In this document: positions 7,064 to 16,800 of the stretch, piece after piece
How the letters are laid out: every line of letters starts with the position of its first letter
How positions within the stretch are numbered: position 1 is the first letter of the stretch
Source of the DNA: JANJTY01 sp038257155
Lineage (GTDB): Bacteria > Pseudomonadota > Gammaproteobacteria > Xanthomonadales > Xanthomonadaceae
Direction of reading: 5' to 3'
Assembly (NCBI GenBank): GCA_038257155.1
Contig: JBBSJP010000043.1
Location: forward strand, 1-42,657
Length of the DNA: 42,657 nucleotides
The notes under the pieces: model-generated
What the model was told of the DNA's origin: nothing
What the model saw: the letters and a program-made list of their open reading frames with translations, nothing else
The model's database searches: none
Made by a program: the position numbers and the translations under genes

Positions 7064-8787
7064 AGGCTGAGCTCCGAATTCGTCGGCGCGAACTGCCCGG
7101 TGCGGCCGCGCAGTGGCCAACTTCGGTGCATCCTGTGCTGCAGCGCGTGTTCGCCGCGCGTGGCCTGCACAGCCCAGAGGAAGCTGATCTGCGCCTCGCG
7201 GGCCTGATTCCGCCGGAACGCCTTGGCGGCCTGGAAGCGGCCCTGGACTTGCTGGAGGGCGCAATCCAGCGCGATGCGCATATCTGTGTGGTGGGGGATT
7301 TCGACTGTGATGGCGCAACGGGCACGGCAGTGGCAGTGCGCGGTCTGCGCTTGCTCGGCGCAGGCCAGGTGAGTTATCGCGTTCCGCATCGCATCCTTCA
7401 TGGCTACGGACTTTCGCCCGCGCTGGTGAGCGAACTGCGGGACATTTCGCCGGACCTGCTGATCACGGTCGACAGCGGCATCGCCTGCCATGCCGGGGTT
7501 GCAGCTGCACGTGCCGCTGGCATGCAGGTGTTGATCACCGATCACCACCTGCCCGGCGCGGTGCTGCCGCCTGCCGACGCCATCGTCAATCCGAATCTCG
7601 TCGACGATCCGTTTCCCAGCAAGGCCCTTGCCGGTGTTGGCGTAGTCTTCTATTTGCTGCTGGCGCTGCGCGCGCGCTTGCGGTCGCGCGGTAAATGGGT
7701 CGGGGGGTGTGAGCCTGACCTGTCGACCCTGCTGGATCTGGTCGCGCTGGGAACGGTGGCCGATCTGGTGCCGCTGGATCGCAACAACCGGATCCTGGTG
7801 GCAGCTGGCCTGCGTCGCATGCGGTCCGGCAGCTGCCAGCCGGGGCTGCGCGCCTTGGCCGCGGTTGCGCGACGTGATCCCACCCGACTGTATGCTTCCG
7901 ACCTCGGTTTCGCGCTGGGCCCGCGCATCAATGCGGCAGGCCGACTGGAGGACATGTCGCTTGGTATCGAATGCCTTCTGACCGACTCACCCCTGCGCGC
8001 TACCGAGCTCGCAGAACTGCTGGATGGCATCAATGCCGAGCGACGCGGGCTGCAGCTGCAGATGCTGGAGCAGGCTGAAGCGTCACTGGGAAACTTCTCG
8101 GCGCTGGATGCGGAGTCCTTGCCGGCGGCGCTTTGCCTGTTTGACGCCGACTGGCATCCTGGCGTGGTTGGCCTGGTGGCGTCGCGCCTCAAGGATCAGC
8201 TGCATCGCCCGGTGCTGGCCTTTGCTCCGGGAGAACCGGGCAGCGAAACGCTGCGTGGCTCGGCACGCTCGGTTGCGGGCTTCAACATTCGCGATGCGCT
8301 GGCTGAGGTCGACAGCTTGCATCCAGGACTGGTCGAGCGCTTCGGCGGCCACGCCATGGCCGCCGGCTTGACTCTGCCCTTGTCCCGCTTCGAGACATTC
8401 CGTGCGGCCTTTGAGGCCGTTGCAGCAGCCCGGCTCGCACCCGAACAGCTGCGCGGTGAGTTGCTGACCGATGGCCCGCTGCAGTCAGGCCAGTTCACCC
8501 GCGAGCTGGCCGATGCGCTGCGCCATGCTGGTCCCTGGGGGCAGGCATTTCCCGAGCCCGTGTTCGACAATACCTTTGAGGTCGTCGACTGGCGCGTGGT
8601 GGGCGAGCGGCACCTCAAGCTGAGCCTGCGCCTGGATGGCGGCCCGCCAGTTTCCGCGATCCATTTCGGTGCCTTCAGCGGCCAGCCACCGCCAGCGCGA
8701 GTTCAGTTGGCTTACCAGCTGGAGCCCGACGACTATCGTGGTGGGCAGGCTGTGCAGCTGATGGTGAGGCACTGCGTACCGGTCTGA
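7060..8787 (+). CDS. recJ: Single-stranded-DNA-specific 5'-3' exonuclease RecJ
   Basis: RecJ (575 residues) degrades single-stranded DNA 5' to 3' in RecF-pathway recombination, mismatch repair and base-excision repair. The DHH phosphoesterase motifs are visible: GDFDCDG (79-85), VDSG (137-140) and ITDHHLPG (DHH at 161-163). The later DHHA1 segment RFGGHAMAAGLTL and the OB-fold region follow. An open frame extends up to 6922, but that part is a shadow of the preceding gene; the GTG at 7060, overlapping the upstream TGA as GTGA, gives the normal family N-terminus. It is the last gene of the AidB-like unit and ends 9 bp from the convergent GGDEF gene. Confidence 0.94.
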   Translation: MKAELRIRRRELPGAAAQWPTSVHPVLQRVFAARGLHSPEEADLRLAGLIPPERLGGLEAALDLLEGAIQRDAHICVVGDFDCDGATGTAVAVRGLRLLGAGQVSYRVPHRILHGYGLSPALVSELRDISPDLLITVDSGIACHAGVAAARAAGMQVLITDHHLPGAVLPPADAIVNPNLVDDPFPSKALAGVGVVFYLLLALRARLRSRGKWVGGCEPDLSTLLDLVALGTVADLVPLDRNNRILVAAGLRRMRSGSCQPGLRALAAVARRDPTRLYASDLGFALGPRINAAGRLEDMSLGIECLLTDSPLRATELAELLDGINAERRGLQLQMLEQAEASLGNFSALDAESLPAALCLFDADWHPGVVGLVASRLKDQLHRPVLAFAPGEPGSETLRGSARSVAGFNIRDALAEVDSLHPGLVERFGGHAMAAGLTLPLSRFETFRAAFEAVAAARLAPEQLRGELLTDGPLQSGQFTRELADALRHAGPWGQAFPEPVFDNTFEVVDWRVVGERHLKLSLRLDGGPPVSAIHFGAFSGQPPPARVQLAYQLEPDDYRGGQAVQLMVRHCVPV

Positions 8788-8796
8788 GTTGCTGGC

Positions 8797-10728
8797 TCAG
8801 GCACTGTGAAGCTCGATCACCTTGGCGTCGCCGAAATCCGGCCACACGATGACCCGGTTGCGCCCCGATCGTTTCGCGGCGTACAGCGCCTGGTCGGCGG
8901 TACGCAGCAAGTCGGGAAGCTCGGCTTGCGGTAGCTGGGACAGGCGCACCACGCCGACACTGGCCGTGGTGCGCAGCTTGCGGCCTTCGGCGTGGATTTC
9001 CAGATGCTCCAGTTCGCGTCGGATCGACTCGGCCAGTTCCAGGGTTCGCTCGGCGCGAGGAATGATGCCAAGAAACTCTTCGCCACCCAGCCGGGCAACG
9101 ATGGCGTCCTCGCACAGATGCTGACGCATCAGTGTGGTGATCTGGCGCAGCACATCATCGCCGGCCAGGTGCCCGTACTGATCGTTGAAGCGCTTGAAAT
9201 GATCGATGTCAAGGATCATCACGCCAAGATCCGCTCCCGTGCTGCGTGCCTGCAGCAGCGCGTCGCGCAGGATCTGCATGCCCCGCCCGCGATTCGGCAA
9301 GCCGGTCAGGGCATCCTCGTTCGCCAATCGACGCAGCTGCTCGGCCTGCTCCGCCAGCTGCGCGTTGGCGGCAACGAGGGCGGAGCTCTGCTCTGCCAGT
9401 GCACGCGATTTCTCCGCCAGCAACCGGTTGGAAACCACGGCGGCACGGTAACGCAGGGCCAACAGCAGTGCGATGAGCAACACCACCAGCGTCAGCGATC
9501 CGCTCAGCAACGCGCTGGTTCGGCGCTGCTCCAGTTGCAGGTGCTGGATGTGGTTGTCGCGCTCCAGGACCTCGATGCGGGCCTGCTCCTTGGACTGCCG
9601 CAAACGCTCGACCAGATCATTCACGCGACGCGTGGCACCGGCCCCCAACAGCTCGTCGCGCAGCCGGAAATGCTCCAGGCGCGAGCGCATTGCGGCGTCT
9701 GGTTCGCCCAGCGCGGTGGCAATCTCGGCGAGCATGGCATGTGCCTTCGCCAGCCGATGCCGATTGCCCAGTGCGTCATAGCGCTGCACCGCATCCAGCA
9801 TGAAACCTCGCGCGGCTTCGGCATTGCCGCGGCGCAGCTCAAGTTCAGCGCGGCGAAACTGGATGTGGGCCTGGCTGGAACGCTGGCGCAGCGCGACGGC
9901 TTCGGTCATGCACCGATCCAGCATTGAAGCTGCCTGCTCGAAGCGGCCGGCATTGAGATGGGCGCGTGCTATGTGAAAGCGGGCGTCCAGCATGCCGGGG
10001 CGGTTGCCTTGCTGCTCGAAGCTTGTGAGGGCCGCGCTGGCATGGCCCAAGGCTTCGTCTGGTTCATCTGCGCGGATATCGTTCAGCAATCCAGACAGGC
10101 GCACCAGCGCGCTGGCCTCCGCATCATGGTCAGGCGATTCACGAGCTGCAGCCAGTGCCTGATACTGCAAGTTCAGGGCCCGATCGAAGTCCTCCATCTG
10201 CTCGTACAGGGCAGCGAGGTGGAACAGCGAGATGTGGGGCCGCTCAGGAGGCGATTGCGCGGTGCGCAGTTCGAGTGACTGGCTTTCCAGCTCCAGCGAT
10301 TCGTAATACTCGCCGAGATTGCGATGCAACTGTGCGCGCGCGGTCAAAGCCAGGGCGAGCGCGCGTGGATCGTTGCCGGCGCGCAGTTGCGGAAGCGCGG
10401 CGTCGAACAGGTCGGCCGCTTCCTGCATCTGTCCCTCGCGGCGTCGCAGGCTGCCGAGGGCAAGGCGGGCGCGAGCAAGCTGCATGCCGTCCGACGAACC
10501 GAGCGCGAGGTCGAGGCGTTTTTCTGCGAGCGTGACGGCAAGCTCGATATCGCCGCTCTGCAGCGCGTTCTCGGAGGAAGATGCCAGGGCTGCGAGCCGG
10601 TCGCTCTCATCGGTGGCGGCACTTGCACTGGCAAGCCAGCAGATGAGCAAGCACAGGAGCGGCAGGACAAGCTGCCGGCTCCGGCACATCGGCGCCCCTC
10701 GATGCAGGCCGCTACTGCCCATGGGCAA
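8797..10728 (-). CDS. TPR-transmembrane-GGDEF diguanylate cyclase
   Basis: This 643-residue inner-membrane protein probably makes cyclic-di-GMP. A signal sequence or first helix (VLPLLCLLICWLASASA, about 21-37) exports a TPR-rich sensor region (about 40-380). A second helix (about 406-426), a short coiled coil and a cytoplasmic GGDEF domain (about 470-630) follow. The active-site motif is GGEEF (548-552), a competent variant, with DIDHFKRFND upstream. The RxxD product-inhibition site normally five residues before the motif is absent, so feedback control may be missing. The start could instead be the internal ATG 13 codons later (MCRSRQL, 10689), which would give a more compact signal peptide. 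The ligand is unknown. It converges with recJ. Confidence 0.9.
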   Translation of the reverse strand: MPMGSSGLHRGAPMCRSRQLVLPLLCLLICWLASASAATDESDRLAALASSSENALQSGDIELAVTLAEKRLDLALGSSDGMQLARARLALGSLRRREGQMQEAADLFDAALPQLRAGNDPRALALALTARAQLHRNLGEYYESLELESQSLELRTAQSPPERPHISLFHLAALYEQMEDFDRALNLQYQALAAARESPDHDAEASALVRLSGLLNDIRADEPDEALGHASAALTSFEQQGNRPGMLDARFHIARAHLNAGRFEQAASMLDRCMTEAVALRQRSSQAHIQFRRAELELRRGNAEAARGFMLDAVQRYDALGNRHRLAKAHAMLAEIATALGEPDAAMRSRLEHFRLRDELLGAGATRRVNDLVERLRQSKEQARIEVLERDNHIQHLQLEQRRTSALLSGSLTLVVLLIALLLALRYRAAVVSNRLLAEKSRALAEQSSALVAANAQLAEQAEQLRRLANEDALTGLPNRGRGMQILRDALLQARSTGADLGVMILDIDHFKRFNDQYGHLAGDDVLRQITTLMRQHLCEDAIVARLGGEEFLGIIPRAERTLELAESIRRELEHLEIHAEGRKLRTTASVGVVRLSQLPQAELPDLLRTADQALYAAKRSGRNRVIVWPDFGDAKVIELHSA

Positions 10729-10805
10729 TCGGTCGCCCCCTGATGGATCCCCGTCGACAGCATAGACCTTTGGCGCGTGCCACGCCCAGTGCCGGCAGGG
10801 AGAAA

Positions 10806-13800
10806 CTAGGTCCCCGCGGGATCCGGCGGCGACGCATTCACGCGCAGTTCGACGTGATGCTCCCGGCCCTCATCGCGCAGTGTGATCCACGGCTCATCAC
10901 AGGGTTCACCGTCCAGACTCAGGCCTGGGATGAGATCGGCCTGCTGGCGGACCTCGATCTGGTAGAGGCTACTGCCATGTCGATAGCTGAGGTGGTATCG
11001 CGTCCATTCCGGGGGGATGCAAGGTTTCAGGAGCAGGCGATCACCCTCCTTGCGCAGGCCCAGCAGGGATTCGATCATGAGTCGGTACATCCAGCCAGCC
11101 GAGCCGGTGTACCAGGTCCATCCACCGCGCCCGACGTGCGGTGGCACGGCATACACGTCGGCAGCCATCACATAGGGTTCGACCTTGTAGACGTCGACCT
11201 GCTCGGTATCCAGGGCGTGGTTGATCGGATTGATCAAGCGCAGCAGCTCCCAGGCCCGCTTGTGGTCGCCGAGAGCGGCGAAAGCCATCGTGGCCCAGAT
11301 CGCTGCGTGGGTGTACTGGCCGCCATTCTCCCGCACGCCCGGAAGGTAGCCGCGAATGTAGCCCGGGTCATTGGCCAGTCTGTCGAATGGCGGGTGCAGC
11401 AGCTGCACGAGTCCTGCGTCGCGGCGCACCAGGTGCGTCTCGAGTGAGTCCATGGCCTGGCGCGCGCGCGCCGGATCACCTGCGCCTGAAAGCACCGACC
11501 AGCTCTGCGCGATCGAATCGATGCGGCATTCGACGCTGCTGCTGGAACCGAGTGGAGTACCGTCATCGAACCAGGCACGTCGGTACCAGGCGCCGTCCCA
11601 TGCGTGGCGTTCGAGATTCTCTCGCAGGCGCTGGGCGGATTGCAGGCAATGTTCCGCAAGATCTCCATCTCCCCGTGTCCTGGCAAGCGGGGCGAAGCAG
11701 TTGAGCACCTCGTAAAGGAAGAAGCCCAGCCAAACGCTTTCACCGCGGCCGGATTCGCCAACACGATTCATGCCGTCGTTCCAGTCGCCGGTGGCGATCA
11801 GCGGCAAGCCACGCTCACCCAACAGCGCAAGCGCGCGCTGAAGTGCCCGTACGCAATGCTGGTAGAGGGTTTCGTACTGCTGCGCCTGGCCCGGCGCATC
11901 GTAGTAGGACTCTTCTTCCGGGTTTACCGGGCGGCCTTCAAGATAATGGACCGACTCGTCCATGACCGACGCGTCGCCAGTGCAGCGCACGTAGTGGCTG
12001 GCCACCAGCGGCAGCCAGATGTAGTCGTCGGAACAGCGTGTGCGAACCCCGCGATCCTGCGGTGGATGCCACCAGTGCTGCACGTCGCCTTCGACGAACT
12101 GGCGTGAGGCGCACAGCAGCAGGTGCTCGCGTGCCAGCTCTGGCCGGGCGTGCAACATCGCCATGCTGTCCTGCAGCTGGTCGCGGAAACCATAGGCGCC
12201 GCCGGACTGGTAGTAGCCGCTGCGCGCGAAGTGACGACAGGCGATGGTCTGGTACAGAAGCCAACCGTTGGCGAGCAGGTCGAGGGCCGGATCCGGGGTA
12301 TGCACCTGCAGCTGGGTCAAGGTGGCCTTCCAGTGCTCACGCACCTCGGCCAGACTCTGAACGGCCGCCCGACTTCCGCGATGCCTTCTGGCCAGGGCCA
12401 GGGCATCGGAATGATCCCGTCCCATGCCAAGGCGGAACGTGGTCTGGTGTTCGGCACCAGCATTCAGCTGGATCGGAACCTGCAGCGCGGCGCAGGAATC
12501 GAGCCCGGCACCGAGGCGGCCGGAAAGGCGCGTGCGGCGAAGCGCCGCGGGCGACTTGAGGCTGCCATTGCGGCCGATGAATTCGCGGCGATCACCGGTC
12601 ACGCTGACGGTGCTGGCGATCGGTCCGGGCGACGCTGCGTCGCCAGTCGGATCGACGTCGAAGAAGGCGACACGGCCGGCGAACTCCTTGTTGTAGGCAT
12701 TGCGAGCCGTAACAATCCCGCTGGAAGGGTCACTCTCGGTCACGATGTGCAGCTGCCAACGCGCGCGCAGATCGCCCAGCACCCACTCGATGTAGCCGGT
12801 GGCAGACAGTTGACGTGGACGCCCCGAAAGGTTTCTCAGCCGCAGGCTGAAGTACTTCACTGAATCGTGCAGCGACACATGCACCCACAGTTCGCTGGCG
12901 ATGCCATCTTCGACATGCTCGAAGACGCTGTAGCCGAAGCCGTGCCGGGTGCGATATTCGCCCTCGCCACGACAGGGCAGCGGAGTAGGCGACCAGACCC
13001 GACCTGACTCCTCATCGCGAAGATAAAAGGCTTCGCCGTTGCTGTCTTCGACAGGGTCGTTCTGCCACGGGCTCAAACGGAACTCGTGTGCGTTCTCCGC
13101 CCAGGTGTAGCCACAGCCACTCTCGCTCAGCACGCAGCCGAACTGCGGATTGGCCAGCACGTTCGACCACGGCGCCGGCGTGTTGCGTCCCGGCAGGATA
13201 CGCACCACATACTCGGTGCCATCGGAAGAAAAGCCGCCGTAGCCATTGTCGAACTGCAGAATGGCAGGCTCGAGACGATTGACGGCGATGGTGCCGATCC
13301 GCGGGGGGACATTGCCCGGCAGTTGCAGGAGGGGCACGCTGGGCTCCGGCACGATTCGGCGCGCGAGCTGGTCAGTAAGGCTGCCCTCGGTATCGCTGAC
13401 GATGACCCGCGCCACCGCCTGCAGCAGGATGCGGTCCTCCTGTGAAATCTGCTGCGCCGAGCGAACGAAGATGCCACCCGGCCGATCGAAAAGTTGTGCC
13501 TCCAGTCCGGCTGCGACCAGACCCATGATCTGGTCCTGCAGTTGCTGGCGGTAGCCGGCCCGGTCGTCGTTCCAGATCACCAGATCGACGCTGAGACCCT
13601 TCAGTCGCCAATAGGCGTGTGCCTGAACCATCTGCCGCACCAGTTCGATATTGGCGGCATCCGTGATCTTCACCAGCACGATCGGCAAATCGCCGGAGAT
13701 CGAATGTCCCCACAGATCCGACTGGCCGCGCTGATTGCGCAGCAGGATCTCGGCGTCGGCGCGCATGCCCGGATGGGCGAACAGCACCAGGCCTGCGAGG

Positions 13801-16800
13801 CGCTCGAAAAGTTGCGCATCCGCCTGCGTGGCATTGATCTGGCGTCGCACTACCTGGCTTTGCGTCCAGGCCAGGTCGAACACGCGGTCGGCCAGGTGCC
13901 GATCACGATACTTGTCGATCAGTGCGCTGCAGGCCTCACGATCGCGTCCCACGCCGAATACCATGTCAATCGTGGCCATGCGCTCGGGCGCCAGCAGGAT
14001 TCGGCAACGAATCGCCACGACCGGGTCGAGTACCGAGCCCTGTGAATTCGACAAGGCTTCCATCTCGGTGAGCGCCTGTGGATGCCGCAGGGAGTTGCCG
14101 CGCCCAATGAACCGCGAACGATCGGTCTCGTAGGAAATCTGCGCAATCTCGGCATCGTGCACGGCCAGCACGTGGAGCATCCAGGGTGGCACCTCGTCGT
14201 GGGCACGAGCGCGGCGCGTGCAGAGGATTGCCTGCCGTTCTGGAACCAGTTCGGTTTGCACGAACAGCTTGCTGAAGGCCGGGTGCATCTCGTCGGACAC
14301 GGCCGTCGCCAGCACCACTTCGGCGTAGGTGGTGATCTCGATCATGCGCGGCGTACGGCCGCGGTTGCAGATCAGCAAACGGCGCAACTCGATGTCGTCC
14401 TCGGCCGACACCGCAATCTCGATATGCGAGTCGATGTCATGGCTTTGGCCGCGGAACTCGGCCTTGGCATCGGAGAAGATGGCCTCGTAGCCATCCACCA
14501 CAACCCCGCTAGGCTGGTACGAGGTTGACCAGAAATCGCCGCTGGCAACGTCGCGCAGGTAACAGAAATTTCCCCAGCTGTCGCGCGTGGTGTCTTCGCG
14601 CCAGCGCGTCAGGGCCATGTCGCGCAGGCGGCTGTATCCACCGCCGCCGCTGGTCAACAGCACGTGGTAGCGGCCGTTCGACAGCAATTGCACCTCTGGT
14701 CGAACAGTGGCCGCGCTGCGAATGACGCGCAACTGTGTCGCTCCCGGCAGCGCCGTACCGACATCAGCGGCAAGTTCGCCCTCATGCGGCTGGAACGTCC
14801 CGGTGCGCGGCACACGTTCCTGCAACAGCAGCAAGGCGGCACGAAACTCGGGGTCGGCGATGAATCGTTGCTGCATAGGCTGATCGTGCAGCAGGTGGGA
14901 GAGCGACAGCAGCCCCATGCCCTGATGGTGCGCCATGAAGGAGCGAACTACGGCAAGCTTTTGCCGGCGTGGCAGGCGGGAAGGGCTGTAATCGATCGCT
15001 TCGTAGAGTCCGAAGCGCCCGCCAAAGCCCTCTTCGCTGAGACGTTGCAGGTTGCTGCAGGCCGCCTCGGGTTCAACCATCAGTGCCAGCATGCTGGCGT
15101 AAGGCGCTATCACCAGATCCTGAGCCAGGCCGCGCTGCAATCCCAGGCCGGGCACGCCGAAGGCGCGGTACTGGTAGTTCATCTGCGCATCGACGGTGTT
15201 GTAGCCCGATTCGGAAACGCCCCAGGGCACTCCGCGCTGCCGCCCATAGGCGATCTGACCCGCCACCGCGACTTTCGCGGTCTGGTCGAGCAAGGTGTCC
15301 TCGTAAACCGGCATTACCAGCTGCGGCATCAGGTACTCGAACATCGAGCCTGACCAGGACAGCAGGGCTGGCTGACCATCAACTTCGGTCAGCAGGCGCC
15401 CGAGCGCGAACCAGCTCTCCTGAGGTAGCTGGCCTTGCGCGATGGCGACGAAACTCGCCAGTCGCGCTTCCGAGGCCAGCAGATCGTAATGCCCTGGGTC
15501 GAGTCGGCGCTCATCCACGGCATAGCCGATCGAAAGCAGCTGCCGACCGCGGTCGAACAGGAAGCCGAAGTCCATGTGGGCACACTCGCCGGCGAGCAGG
15601 GCCAGGCGCTCTATTTCAGCTACTCGCTCGCGGGCTATCTCGCGGCTCTCGTCAAGCTGCTCACTGCCTGGCCGAGCATCCGCTGGCGAACTCTCCGCCA
15701 GTTCCCGAAGGCTGGGAATCCGCCCATTCCAGAGAGAGGATGGGGCGATACCTCCTGCAGAGGCAGCCGGCAGGAACAGCATCAGGTCCTGGCGGGCCTG
15801 GGCGCATTGGCGGACAAGGACTTGTGCCCAGTGGCGGGATTCCGTATCAGCTGCGGCGCTCAGCTCGACCAGTCGGTCGACGTCCGCGCCAATGGCTTCC
15901 AGCGCGGTGCAGGCCGATGCCAGGCCTGTCGGGGCGATGGAAAGCACGGCCTGCAGGGTGGCGCTGGGAAGATCCTCCGGTTCGGAACTGCGGCCCATGC
16001 TTTCCGCCACTATGCCGAAGCCGTCGGCCAATCCCTGAAACGTACGCGGCTGCAGCAGCGGCTGATCGAGCATGGCGAACAGACCCTGGCGCAAGGTCAG
16101 CAAATGCCCGGCCAGATTGCCGCTGTCGACCGCTGAGACGTACCGCGGCGCCAGTGGCTGCAGTGTCTGCGTGTCGTACCAGTTGAAAAAGTGACCGCGA
16201 TATCGCGGCAGGGCGTGGAGAGTGTCCAGCGTCGCTGCGATACGACGTACCACGCCGCCCTGGGAGAGATAGCCGAAGTCGCCCGCGCTGAGGTTTGCCA
16301 GCAGGGCCAGGCCGATATTGGTCGGCGAGGTGCGATGGGCAACCACCAGGCTGGGATGCTCTTGCACGTTGTCAGGTGGTAGCCAGTGATCTTCGGCGCC
16401 AACATGGGTTTCGAAGAAATGCCAGATACGCCGCGCCAGACGACCCAGAAACCGGCCCTGCGTGCGGGACAGCGCCGCTAATCGACGCGGTTGGGCCTTG
16501 CCAAGCCACCACATAAGCAACGGGGAAACGATCCACAGCAGCAGTATCGGCAGAGCCACGGGCAGCGCTGCCGGATTGACGCTGCAAATCGCAAAGCCAA
16601 GCACCAGCGAAAAGCACGGTGCGAACCACATCTCCCGTATCGACAGCCAGGCGCCGTGTCCTGCGGTGCGCTCGACTTCGCTCGAAGGGGCCCACTGCAG
16701 CAGGCGGTGTCGGCGCAGCAGCCGCCACAGGGTCCGCCCAATTGCATCAAGACTGAACCACGCTTCGTAGGGCAGGCAGGCGAGCAACACTGCGGCAGCG

